Assembly: GCF_900129635.1 (NCBI RefSeq)
Contig: NZ_FSRB01000003.1
Coordinates: 806,001 to 870,000, forward strand
DNA from: Singulisphaera sp. GP187
GTDB lineage: Bacteria; Planctomycetota; Planctomycetia; Isosphaerales; Isosphaeraceae
Length of the DNA: 64,000 nucleotides
Direction of reading: 5' to 3'
Made by a program: the position numbers and the translations under genes. Below are positions 19,605 to 27,707 of the stretch, one piece after another (within the stretch, counting starts at the first letter, position 1; each line of letters begins with the position of its first letter). Under the pieces are notes generated by a model. The model did no database searches, was not told the origin of the DNA, and worked only from the letters and a program-made list of their open reading frames with translations.

Positions 19605-21356
19605 TCAGCGATCGTAGGCCGTCGCCATGCCAAGCAGGTTCAGAATCTGGCGTTGCAACTTGGAGAGCTCGGTCGTGAATTCCACTGGCGCTTGCCCCTC
19701 CACGATCAGCTGATGACGCTGCACCTCCTCGAACAAATCAATCACCCGACGTGCCGTCGGGCGATGGCACGCTCGACCTTCCGGGTACAGAGGCACACTC
19801 TTCACACCATCGCGTTTCATCGCCGCACGCAGTTCCCGCTCCAGCAGCGCCTCGGTCAACAGGGCCAAGAAATAGACGCAAAGCAGCGACTGGATCCGCC
19901 CCACGTTCTGCAGGTACACGGGAGCCACTTCGAAGTCTGTCTTGAGTTGCGAAAACCGCTTCTCGATTACCGGCTGACGCTTGTATGCTAATAGCAATTC
20001 TTCCTCAGTAAGCAATAACTCGTTGGTGATTAGGGGAAAGACACCGTCGACGCACATTTCCGCCGCGAGAGCAACATGGTCGATGCGGTAAGTCAATGCG
20101 ATGCGAACGGTCTCCTCTTTCACGTAGCGCGTCTTGTCGTTGGGACGGCCACGCCCCTCCTGACGGTAAGTTTCCTCCCGTTTTTCCACGACTTCGACTG
20201 TGATCCACCGGGCCAAGTCCCGCGGCTCCAGGATGGCCGCGACCGCCTCCTTGACCTTTCCGAGTTGGCGATAGCGGCTACGCGGCGAGCTGAGTTTTAA
20301 CCGCAGTTCCGACAACGCCAGCAACGCACGCTCCACTTGCTGATGACGTGATGATGCGTCGACTTCCGCTTTCCGTGTGCTGTGACACCAGATCAGACGG
20401 TAGCCCTCGGCACTGAGGGTCGCCTGGTCGGCCACGCTGTAGCGTTCCAGGAGAACTCCCTTCTCATCCCGCTTCTCATGGATCGGCTTCCAGGTCACCT
20501 GGTCCTGGTACAACAACGCGCGGAATTCGCCATCTTCGGAGCGGGTACGAGGCAGGATGCTCAGGAATCGGCCGCCGTGCTGGTGCAGGTAAGCCATGTT
20601 CTCGGCGGTGGCGAGCTTGCAGTCGGCCACATAGAGAAAGTCCCGTCGCCCGGTCAACTGGCACAGCAGGTCCCAGGTGGCACGATGAGTGCGGTCGTCG
20701 GTGGTATTCCCGCTTTCGACGCGGAAGTGAACCGGTACGCCGCCATCGCGAGTGACGGTCAGGACGTAGAGCAGTTGTTTGAGGTCAGGGCGATGATCCT
20801 TGTTGTGCCCCCAGGTAATGGCCTGGGTCTTCTGGCCCCGCATCAGGTCCTCTTGGGCCGCCTCGCGATAGTCGCCGTGGAAGGTGATTGTGGTCGAGTC
20901 GTTATGGAGTTCGTCCAATGCGACGTTGAACTCCGCCACGGCATGGGTGGCGACGGCCAGGGTGAACGAGGGGACATTGGCGTCGAAGAGTCGGTCGAGA
21001 CAACGTCCGACGCGGTCGTCGTTCCAGTGGGGCAGTTGGGCCGGGGTCAGAGCGAACCACTCGGCGGGGTGGCGACTCGCCCATTGGCCGACGCCATACA
21101 TGGGTTCACGGGAGACGAGAAGGTTCTTGAGCAAGAGAAGGAGGCCGGTGGAGGTGGCGATCTTTTGGCGGGCATCCTCGGGGGGAAGGTATTGGCGGAG
21201 GAAGTCATCCAGTCGAAGTCGGCGGATGATCCGATCGAGGATGGGAAGGGCGCCGAGCCGGAAGGACTTGAGGGACTGACCGCCGGTGTGGGCCGCCTCG
21301 CCGGGACTGAGATCGGGAGCGGGATTCGACTGGCGCGGTCGTTTTTGTTCTGGCAT
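19605..21356 (-). CDS. IS1634 family (DUF4277) DDE transposase
   Basis: The 583-residue transposase has an N-terminal DUF4277-like region (LPILDRIIRRLRLDDFLRQY). The DDE core shows HNDSTTITFHGDY with Asp153, FLYVADCKLAT with Asp246, and a late YKRQPVIEKRFSQLK carrying the catalytic Glu. The C-terminal VYLQNVGRIQSLLCVYFLALL helix is typical of IS1634/IS4-type enzymes. Nothing is truncated. The GC content and codon choice look like the neighbours, so the element probably comes from a related genome. The upstream hairpin at 21505-21539 may limit read-in. Confidence 0.9.
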   Translation of the reverse strand: MPEQKRPRQSNPAPDLSPGEAAHTGGQSLKSFRLGALPILDRIIRRLRLDDFLRQYLPPEDARQKIATSTGLLLLLKNLLVSREPMYGVGQWASRHPAEWFALTPAQLPHWNDDRVGRCLDRLFDANVPSFTLAVATHAVAEFNVALDELHNDSTTITFHGDYREAAQEDLMRGQKTQAITWGHNKDHRPDLKQLLYVLTVTRDGGVPVHFRVESGNTTDDRTHRATWDLLCQLTGRRDFLYVADCKLATAENMAYLHQHGGRFLSILPRTRSEDGEFRALLYQDQVTWKPIHEKRDEKGVLLERYSVADQATLSAEGYRLIWCHSTRKAEVDASSRHQQVERALLALSELRLKLSSPRSRYRQLGKVKEAVAAILEPRDLARWITVEVVEKREETYRQEGRGRPNDKTRYVKEETVRIALTYRIDHVALAAEMCVDGVFPLITNELLLTEEELLLAYKRQPVIEKRFSQLKTDFEVAPVYLQNVGRIQSLLCVYFLALLTEALLERELRAAMKRDGVKSVPLYPEGRACHRPTARRVIDLFEEVQRHQLIVEGQAPVEFTTELSKLQRQILNLLGMATAYDR

Positions 21357-21504
21357 GGACCATGGCCTCGAGAGGGATCAAATCGTCCTCGACATGCCCG
21401 CGATTGGCGACAGGCGTCGGGTTGTGATTCCCGTCGGCATGATTGTCCGAGAGTCGAGCGGGTCAAGGTGGAAAATTTTGTTGACTTGCAGAAATAATTA
21501 CGCC

Positions 21505-21539
21505 TTGACGTAAGTCTAGGCCCGCAAGACTTACGTCAA
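21505..21539. repeat. Hairpin upstream of the transposase gene
   Basis: The 13-bp arms TTGACGTAAGTCT and AGACTTACGTCAA are separated by 9 bases, inside the IS. They may form an operator or a protective hairpin that prevents read-through expression of the transposase. Confidence 0.6.
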
Positions 21540-21790
21540 AAGCGAATCCTCAAGTTTGACTCCGAAAGGAGGCAGGGAACGGTTGGGACATTGCCTTGCA
21601 TGGGAAACAAGCGAAGAATCGATGGGGAACGATCACGATGGGTTGGCGGGACGAGGAGGCGTGATGTGAGCAAGTCAGTGGCGGAGATCATGGAAGGAGC
21701 GGGTCGCGGGAGCCAATACATCAGCGTATGCCAGAAATAGCAGGAGGTGAAAATTCCGAGAAATTGCAGGCGAGATGTGCGGAACGTATG

Positions 21791-21836
21791 CTACAAGCGA
21801 CACCCGAAGCGCATAACATCACGGATTACCTCTTTA
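21791..21836 (-). other. Stranded original 5' end and ribosome site of the chelatase gene
   Basis: On the minus strand, AAAGAGGT ends nine bases before an ATG at 21819-21817, and the codons ATG TTA TGC GCT TCG GGT GTC GCT follow in frame. If the IS and one CTACAA copy are removed, this frame joins directly to TGT AGG CTT CGC of the chelatase, giving MLCASGVACRLRHFLRP. This stretch is therefore the detached start of the gene at 15318-19562. Confidence 0.8.
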
Positions 21837-21868
21837 CTAAATATCTCGAATCAGGTGGAGCTTGTCGC

Positions 21869-21989
21869 CCTTTGCATTGAATGATGTGCAATCCCTGGGT
21901 GCCACGGGTTGGACTCAACCCGTGAGCCAAAAACCTGGGCGATCGCTCACGGGTTGAGTTCAACCCGTGGCACCCAGCGGCCTTTGCAT
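21869..21989. repeat. Large hairpin element flanked by a 9-bp direct repeat
   Basis: The arms at 21895-21927 and 21945-21977 are 33 bp with one mismatch (CTGGGTGCCACGGGTTG... / ...CAACCCGTGGCACCCAG). CCTTTGCAT occurs directly at 21869-21877 and 21981-21989. It lies between the DUF2149 gene and the original chelatase start. It could be a MITE-like insertion, a REP-like element or an intra-operon transcript hairpin. Confidence 0.7.
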
Positions 21990-22152
21990 CCCAGCAAGAT
22001 CGCTCATCAGAAAATCAAAGAAAACCGAGTCAAACGGCTTCGGTTACGCCTTGGCCCGGGTCTTGTGGCAGCAGGGAGGATCGCCTCGCCGAGTGTCCTG
22101 AAATCCGTGTCATTCGATTGCCCAGAACCAAGCCCAGGTGTGGTGAAAGTCA

Positions 22153-22509
22153 TCAATGCGACGGCGGGGCCGCTTCGGGCACGTAGATGATCTGGCCGTC
22201 TTCGAGTTGGTAGGCGGCGCCGACGCGTTTGCCGCGGCCTTCGCCTTGGTTTGCAGTCCCCTGGTAGCGGGCGATCTCGTGGCCCTTCTTGACGATGATC
22301 TCCATGTCGGACTGGCCCGGGTTCTTGACCAAGGTCATGTCCTGGTCGGACAGCAAGTCGGCAACTTGCGGGCGGACCACCAAGGCGATCATCAAGGCTG
22401 CGCCGACGACCATGGCAAGGTCGAAGAGGTTGGCCACGCCCGATAGTGGATCGTCATCGTCGCCCTCAAATTGCAAGCCCCGCGATCGTCGGCTCGGTCG
22501 CATTCCCAT
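22153..22509 (-). CDS. DUF2149 family membrane protein
   Basis: The 118-residue protein has the family signature DDPLSGVANLFDLAMVVGAALMIALV, i.e. an acidic-Pro-Leu entry to one membrane helix. A compact domain follows (MEIIVKKGHEIARYQGT, GAAYQLEDGQIIYVP). DUF2149 proteins are found beside CobN-like chelatases and MotA/TolQ/ExbB proteins in anaerobic bacteria and archaea, which is the context here. It resembles an ExbD-like partner in size and topology. Its start overlaps the end of the ExbB-like gene by 44 bp (38 bp if the ATG at 22503 is used), so translation is coupled. Confidence 0.85.
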   Translation of the reverse strand: MGMRPSRRSRGLQFEGDDDDPLSGVANLFDLAMVVGAALMIALVVRPQVADLLSDQDMTLVKNPGQSDMEIIVKKGHEIARYQGTANQGEGRGKRVGAAYQLEDGQIIYVPEAAPPSH

Positions 22510-23131
22510 TCGGACGTACTCCCATCAGAAATTTTCGATCTTCGGTCTGTTCCTGAGCGAGGTCATAGGCGTAGCGGAGCAGCTCGAGATCGGCCCCCGC
22601 CCAGCGTTGCTTGACGAGTCGGATCCAGAAGCCAAGGCCGCCGACGAACAGGCCGACGACCGTGGCGGTGAGCCCCTCGTCGACATTCGCGGCCATCGCG
22701 GCGATGTTGCCCGAAGCCAGGCCCGCGAGCGCTGGGCCGATCGGGATCAGAGTGCCCATCAGGCCGAGCATCGGACCGAGCCGGATCAAGGCTTGCGGAC
22801 CGTCGAGGCCCCGGCGCGCGGCCAGCTCGAAATCGGCCATCGCCTTGTCCGCGTGGATCGGGTGCCAACCGACCTCGGCACAGCGGCGGAGGGTCCGGAT
22901 CGGCTCGATCGCGCCGACGAGGTCGGGCGCAATCACGGTGCGGACCGGCTCGTGAAGCAGTCGCTCGGCGATCGACCGCGTGAGCGCCTCAGTCCGTCTC
23001 CGCTGGATCGCGGCGCCCAAGAAGTCGCCGAGCATCAACAGTGAACCGCCCAGAAGGCCGGTCATCACGACCAATACGGGTATGAGCAACCCTGCCGAAA
23101 CCCATGACAACAGATTCGACAACAAACTCAC
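22466..23131 (-). CDS. MotA/TolQ/ExbB proton-channel family protein
   Basis: The start is the GTG at 23131, which overlaps the stop of the upstream gene in a GTGA junction. The frame is open much further upstream, but that part is antisense-like and Arg-rich. The 221-residue product has an N-terminal helix (GLLIPVLVVMTGLLGGSLLML). The hallmark TolQ/ExbB pair is LGPMLGLMGTLIPIGPALAGL and ANVDEGLTATVVGLFVGGLGFWI. This family converts proton flow into mechanical work with an ExbD/TolR-like partner, here probably the DUF2149 protein. It probably energises the chelatase or a transport step. Confidence 0.9.
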   Translation of the reverse strand: MSLLSNLLSWVSAGLLIPVLVVMTGLLGGSLLMLGDFLGAAIQRRRTEALTRSIAERLLHEPVRTVIAPDLVGAIEPIRTLRRCAEVGWHPIHADKAMADFELAARRGLDGPQALIRLGPMLGLMGTLIPIGPALAGLASGNIAAMAANVDEGLTATVVGLFVGGLGFWIRLVKQRWAGADLELLRYAYDLAQEQTEDRKFLMGVRPNGNATEPTIAGLAI

Positions 23132-23850
23132 CGTGCCTTCGCTCCTTTCGCCTGAGAGGAATCCGGGAACCATCTGCGCGCAAGCCCAAGGCCGGCGGAC
23201 GCGACCACAATCAAGGCGAGAATCGCGGTGGCGCGAGCGTCCACTTCCACCAGTTTCAAAGCCGCCAATCGCCTGTCGATCAGCGGGGGCAGGGCCGCGC
23301 CAAAGGCAAAGAGTCCCGCGAACAGCGGTACCGCTCCCCCGGCGCGGCGAGCGACGTCCGGCTGAACGAGTCGGAGTGCAACCGTGAGCGTGACGAGAGC
23401 CGCGAAGCAGCCCGTCGAGAGCAGAAGGTTCAACGAGGTGAACCCCCAGCCCGATGCCCATTGATAGAGCATCACATGAGCACCCAAGATCCCAACCGCC
23501 AGGGTGGGTGATGGCGCCAGGGCCGACGCCCACCTCACCGCCTTCCGCCTCAAGCTGAGCTGCTGCCACTCCTCCTCGTTCATGCCCCCGGCAAGCCCCA
23601 GCGCGGCCCAGCCGCCAGCGACGGCTTCGACGACAGCGAGAGTTGCAATGGCGCCGGGATGGTCCAGCTCCGTGGCCCAACCATAGATCCGTGCGGCGTT
23701 CGTCCCCGCGATCAGGTCGCCTGCGAGCCACGGAACGAGCGACCAGAACGCGGCAACAAGCAACGTCGGCCAAGCGCGATCGAGCCAGGAGAGCCGGAAC
23801 GTTGTCGTGGCGACTCCGATCCATAGAAAACCAGCGATGCATATTTCCAT
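23128..23850 (-). CDS. Polytopic membrane protein, first gene of the chelatase module
   Basis: The 240-residue protein has about six hydrophobic segments (MEICIAGFLWIGVATTTF, LLVAAFWSLVPWLAGDLI, GAIATLAVVEAVAGGWAAL, LAVGILGAHVML, a central LVTLTVALRLV and a late AILALIVVASAGLGLA). I do not recognise the family with certainty. By position it corresponds to the small membrane protein (HmuT or DUF2162-like) that accompanies DUF2149, ExbB-like and CobN-like genes elsewhere. It overlaps the ExbB-like gene by four bases. It is the promoter-proximal gene, so control of the module should lie in 23851-24100. Confidence 0.75.
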   Translation of the reverse strand: MEICIAGFLWIGVATTTFRLSWLDRAWPTLLVAAFWSLVPWLAGDLIAGTNAARIYGWATELDHPGAIATLAVVEAVAGGWAALGLAGGMNEEEWQQLSLRRKAVRWASALAPSPTLAVGILGAHVMLYQWASGWGFTSLNLLLSTGCFAALVTLTVALRLVQPDVARRAGGAVPLFAGLFAFGAALPPLIDRRLAALKLVEVDARATAILALIVVASAGLGLARRWFPDSSQAKGAKAR

Positions 23851-24544
23851 GGTTTACCCACGATTTTTCAGCCCCGGAGGGGCAACCGTCAGAGCCGGCC
23901 CATGCGTTTAACGGTCGCCCCTTCGGAGCTGTAACAACAAATTCTGACTTGATTTCATCTTAACACCATGAGCTTGCGCCCCTGGCTACGAACGGTCGCC
24001 CCTTCGGGGCTGCAATGACCCCGCCCGACGCAAAAACGGTAGGGACTGAACATGACTTTTCTGACTACCAGTAAGCCGGTGGACCTGGCATTCCTTAAAC
24101 CAAATCCATTGAATCGTTTTCACTTTTAGCAAATCCATTACGCAACGATTCACAGCTTCACACTGACCACACATCCAGCGAGGCCAGAGTCGTGTTTCTT
24201 TCTCGAGCCAGGCGGCCATCGATCGACAACGCTCCAGGCCGAATGGAATCAAAAACCCCTACCGAGGCAAGTGCCAATCGCGGCAGGAAAGTTCCCGAAG
24301 ATCCCAAGAAATCATCCGACATCATTTCCATGCCCCCACTCCCGTAGGCCGATCGAATCAAGGGTGGCAGTGAGACTCGTCGCCTCCGACCGCGTGACGA
24401 GAGTCGTTGCAAAAAGGAAGTAGGACATGTTACATCTATGAAATTCCAGGGGTTTGTGTCACTGGCGAGGAACGGGCGTCCTTCCAAGGCGGGATGTTCG
24501 CAAGCCAGGCTCAGAGCCACCCGACCGTAAACTGTGGAGCGAAG
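23851..24544. other. Divergent intergenic region with a short repeat family
   Basis: Bases 23871-23891 (CAGCCCCGGAGGGGCAACCG) are inverted relative to two direct copies at 23911-23931 and 23991-24011 (ACGGTCGCCCCTTCGGGGCT and a one-base variant). The rest has no convincing gene; frames upstream of the permease start are not permease-like. Promoters for both the chelatase module and the permease should be here. I looked for a cobalamin riboswitch and saw no clear one. Confidence 0.5.
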
Positions 24545-26008
24545 ATGCCAAAGGCGAATTGCGAGCCCAGGACCGAGCGGGCGGAGGTAGGGGAGAGTCC
24601 GCCCAGGATGCCCGCCGAGTTCGGGCTGCCGATGGCGACCTTCATTATCGTGGCGAGCATGGTCGGCGTGGGGATCCTGACGACGTCCGGCTTCACCGTT
24701 TACTTTGTGGGTAGCAATCAACTGATGCTCGGCCTCTGGGTCCTGGGCGGTGTGATCGCCGCCTCGGGCGCATTGACCCTCTGTGAGCTGTCAGCCGCGA
24801 TGCCGAAGACCGGGGGCGATTATGTTTACCTGCACGAGGCGTATGGCCCGCTGGCGGCGTTCCTGTCGGGCTGGGTCTCGTTCCTGATCGGCTTCGCAGC
24901 CCCAAGCGCAGCCGCGGCGTTCGGGGCAGCCAAGTTCCTCCTGGTCCCCCTCCACCTCGAGGGGCCGACCGCTCTCTACGTGCAACGCGGCCTCGCCAGC
25001 TTCGCGATCCTGGCCTTCGCGACGATCCATACGAGAAGCCGGAGTGGAACCGCCCAGGTCCAGGGCTGGATCACGTCACTGAAGCTCATCATCTTGGTGC
25101 TATTCGTCCTTGCCGGGCTGGCCGTCGGCTGGCCCCATCACGCCAACCTGGTCGACCTTCCGCCGATGACCGGTTCGCGCGTTGTGGCCATGATGTTCTC
25201 GCTCGTCTATATCTCCTATGCATACATCGGTTGGAACGCGGCGTCGTACCTCGCGGGTGAGATCCACGAGCCGCAGCGGCTGCTCCCCCGGGCCATTTTG
25301 CTCGGAACCGCGGGGGTCGTCGCCCTTTACCTCGGCTTGAATGTGGTGTACGCCCTCGCCCTCTCGGCCAACGACGTCCGCGCAATCGTCGACGGCCCGG
25401 GGAACCGCCTTCCGTTCAAGCCCGAGGCCGTCGCCCCGATCGCGCAACTCGCCGCGCAACGCCTGTTCGGCACACGCTGGTCCGACCCGCTCTCGGTCTC
25501 CATCGGCCTGATGCTCCTCTCGTCCCTGAGCGCCTACGTCCTGGTCGGCCCGCGCGTGATCTACGCGATGGCCCACGCGGGACAATTCCCCAAGATCGCG
25601 AGCCGACTCTCCACGCGGTCGGCAACCCCGGTGGTTGCGACCGTCTTGCAGGTCGTCTGCACGCTCACGTTGCTCTGGTCGGGTTCGTTCGATAGCCTGG
25701 TCATCTACGCCAGCGTCGGCCTCGCGATTTTCTCGATGCTGACCATCAGCGCAGTTTATGTCCTTCGCGTGAAACGGCCCGAACTGCACCGGCCGTTCAA
25801 GACCCCCGGATATCCGGTCACGCCCGCGATCTATCTCGGGTTCACGGCGCTCCTCACCGCCGCCGCCTTCTCGGAACGGTTCTGGGTTTCTACCTACTCG
25901 CTGCTCAGCATCATGGCGGGCATCCCGATCTACTACCTCTGGCAGAGGAGCCGCCGATCGAGCGCGGAATTGCCGACGGAAAACGCGGTCCCGACCCGGG
26001 GTGAGTGA
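24545..26008 (+). CDS. APC-family amino acid permease
   Basis: From the ATG at 24545 the protein is 487 residues with about 12 membrane helices. It has the APC signature in helix 1 (IIVASMVGVGILTTSGF) and CELSAAMPKTGGDYVYLHEAYG after helix 2. YISYAYIGWNAASYLAGEI is the helix 6 region and LHRPFKTPGYPVTP the late loop. It resembles the LAT/cationic amino-acid branch. The frame is open to 24407, but the cytoplasmic N-terminus only becomes family-like from about PAEFGLPMATFI. GGAGCGA lies seven bases before the chosen ATG. Substrate is unknown. Confidence 0.9.
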   Translation: MPKANCEPRTERAEVGESPPRMPAEFGLPMATFIIVASMVGVGILTTSGFTVYFVGSNQLMLGLWVLGGVIAASGALTLCELSAAMPKTGGDYVYLHEAYGPLAAFLSGWVSFLIGFAAPSAAAAFGAAKFLLVPLHLEGPTALYVQRGLASFAILAFATIHTRSRSGTAQVQGWITSLKLIILVLFVLAGLAVGWPHHANLVDLPPMTGSRVVAMMFSLVYISYAYIGWNAASYLAGEIHEPQRLLPRAILLGTAGVVALYLGLNVVYALALSANDVRAIVDGPGNRLPFKPEAVAPIAQLAAQRLFGTRWSDPLSVSIGLMLLSSLSAYVLVGPRVIYAMAHAGQFPKIASRLSTRSATPVVATVLQVVCTLTLLWSGSFDSLVIYASVGLAIFSMLTISAVYVLRVKRPELHRPFKTPGYPVTPAIYLGFTALLTAAAFSERFWVSTYSLLSIMAGIPIYYLWQRSRRSSAELPTENAVPTRGE

Positions 26009-26193
26009 CGATCGTCCGACGCGAACCGGCCCGCGCCCGACATGCTCGTTTCCACCAATGCGGCGATGCCGCCGCTGGGGTTGCTTGACGGCCGGTGCTG
26101 AATCCTTAAACTGAGGGGAAGGGTGCGTGGAACGCGCCGGTGAAATTCGGCGCGTGCCGCGCATTCGCTTCTCTCTCCCATGAATGATGCCTC

Positions 26194-27183
26194 ATGAGCC
26201 ATCCGACCGAGCCGCCGCAGCCGTACGACCCCGCCTTGACCGACCTCCCCCCCGTCGAGGCTCCCTCGGCCGGGTTCATCGTTCAGCTCTTCGTGATCCC
26301 GGCCGTCATCGTGGCGGTCGTGATCGTCGTCTGGCTCCTGTTCGGCAAACTCGCCGGCGGCGAGCGCGACGCGATGGAGTACGTCCGGCTCCTGCGCTCG
26401 CCCAACGCCCACTGGCGGGCGGCCTATGAACTGGCCAGCCTGATCCAGAACGACCCCAAACTGGCCAATGACCCCAAGCTGCTCGGTGAACTCACCGACC
26501 TGCTGGCGCACGACCTCGACCTCGCCGAGAGCCCGGAACTCACGCAGTATGTGACCCTGACCCTGGGCGCCTTCCAGACCCTCGACGCCCGGTCGCCCGA
26601 TGGCCGAGACGTCGATCCGCTCGCCATCCTCTCCCGCGCCCTCGAGCCGAAACAACCGCCGCAAGTCCGGCTCGCCGCCGCCATCAGCCTCGCCAAACAC
26701 GCCGCCCGGCTCGACGACCACCTGGAAGACGCCGGCGCGATCAAAGCGCTTGATGTCGCGAGTGAAGACGAGAACCAGGAGCTCCGCCAGGCCGCGGTCT
26801 ATTCCCTCGGCTTCTTCGGCGGCGATCAGGCGGCGCGCGTGCTCCGCGACCGGCTCAAGGACGTCGACTGTTACGTCCGCTACAACGCCGCGATCGCCTT
26901 GGGCCGACGTGGCGACTCCGAGAGCCGGGGCGTGCTCCGGGAAATGCTCTCCTCCACCGACCTGAACAAGACCATCACGCTCAGCTCGCCGACCGAGAAG
27001 CACAGCAAGATCGAGGCGATCGAGCTCGAAGCCCTCCAAGCGCTTCAACTCTCGGTCGATCACAAGTCACCAGGGCTGGCCGAAAGCCTCCGCCCGGAAA
27101 TCAGCAGCCTGAGCAAGTCAGGGCTGGTCAGCGTGCGGAACCGTTCCCTGGCACTTTTGAAAAGTTTACCCGACTCCCCCTGA
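26194..27183 (+). CDS. Membrane-anchored HEAT-repeat protein
   Basis: The 329-residue protein has a Pro-rich N-terminus and one membrane helix (FIVQLFVIPAVIVAVVIVVW, residues about 29-48). The rest is alpha-helical with HEAT/PBS-lyase repeats (AAISLAKHAARLDDH, QAAVYSLGFFGGDQAARVL, NAAIALGRRGDSESRGVL, ALEALQALQLS). Such proteins usually act as interaction scaffolds. It stands alone between the permease and the YTV gene. No specific function can be given. ATG 26194 is the only well-placed start; an overlapping +1-frame ORF is a shadow. Confidence 0.8.
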   Translation: MSHPTEPPQPYDPALTDLPPVEAPSAGFIVQLFVIPAVIVAVVIVVWLLFGKLAGGERDAMEYVRLLRSPNAHWRAAYELASLIQNDPKLANDPKLLGELTDLLAHDLDLAESPELTQYVTLTLGAFQTLDARSPDGRDVDPLAILSRALEPKQPPQVRLAAAISLAKHAARLDDHLEDAGAIKALDVASEDENQELRQAAVYSLGFFGGDQAARVLRDRLKDVDCYVRYNAAIALGRRGDSESRGVLREMLSSTDLNKTITLSSPTEKHSKIEAIELEALQALQLSVDHKSPGLAESLRPEISSLSKSGLVSVRNRSLALLKSLPDSP

Positions 27184-27707
27184 AACGATCGTACTTAAAG
27201 GTCGACGGCTCGCGAGCGTGCAGCGTCCATTCGGACCGATCGTGAGAAATGCGCGGACACCGGCGCACGATGAGAAAGTCCTTGCCGGCGTGCAAGATCG
27301 GTAACAATCGCACGCCGGACTCGGTCGCCTTCGGCCACAATCTTGGCTGACTGCGCAAAGTTTGAGGGGAATGCAAATCAGAGCGGCGCGCGGGTTGCTC
27401 TCTTGGGCAGTCCGGCCGACTGAAGAAGTCCGGTTTCAAGCCAACTTCTTTATATCGGCGGAAGACGCTCCGGAATTCGGGAAAAATTCGTTTTCCCGCT
27501 AACCTCCCAATTTGCCCATGTTATACTGATCTTAGACGTGTTTCCGAGTGACGAAACGCGCCTAGCCCGATCGAGTACGACTTGGGAAATCCCAACGGAC
27601 TCGGGGGAGGACGATCTCAGGGACGAGGCATGGCTCTCCGTCTTGGGCCGTTTGACACCTTAGCGCAGACATCAGGGAAGCCCGCTTACATCGTCGAGGA
27701 GAAACGC
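27184..27707. other. Leader region of the YTV gene, no separate gene seen
   Basis: The 524-bp gap has no convincing ORF. An 8-bp perfect hairpin (CGGGAAAA/TTTTCCCG) lies at 27478-27498, and a TATACT hexamer lies near 27521 that could be a -10 element, without a good -35. The frame of the next gene is open from 27582, but the better start is at 27708. Confidence 0.4.

Larger units (their letters stand above)
19549..21790 (-). mobile_element. IS1634-type insertion sequence, complete
   Basis: The 2242-bp element is bounded by 19-bp inverted repeats at 19549-19567 and 21772-21790 (CCTACGTTCCGCACATCTC against CATACGTTCCGCACATCTC, one mismatch). A direct duplication CTACAA flanks it at 19543-19548 and 21791-21796. 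It carries one intact transposase. It is inserted in the 5' end of the chelatase gene, in the same orientation. Intact ends, target duplication and ORF indicate a recent insertion. Confidence 0.88.

Noticed and set aside
18015..19991. Plus-strand open frame of 658 codons across the chelatase and IS ends
   Set aside because: It crosses the IS boundary and is antisense to two recognised proteins; composition is shadow-like.
22466..23842. 458-codon version of the ExbB-like gene
   Set aside because: The first 237 codons overlap the membrane protein gene in another frame and are Arg/Ser-rich; the GTGA junction at 23131 is a normal coupled start.
23851..24100. Cobalamin riboswitch expected before a CobN-like gene
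   Set aside because: No recognisable B12-box-like core or pairing was seen; the hairpins there are explained by the short repeat family.
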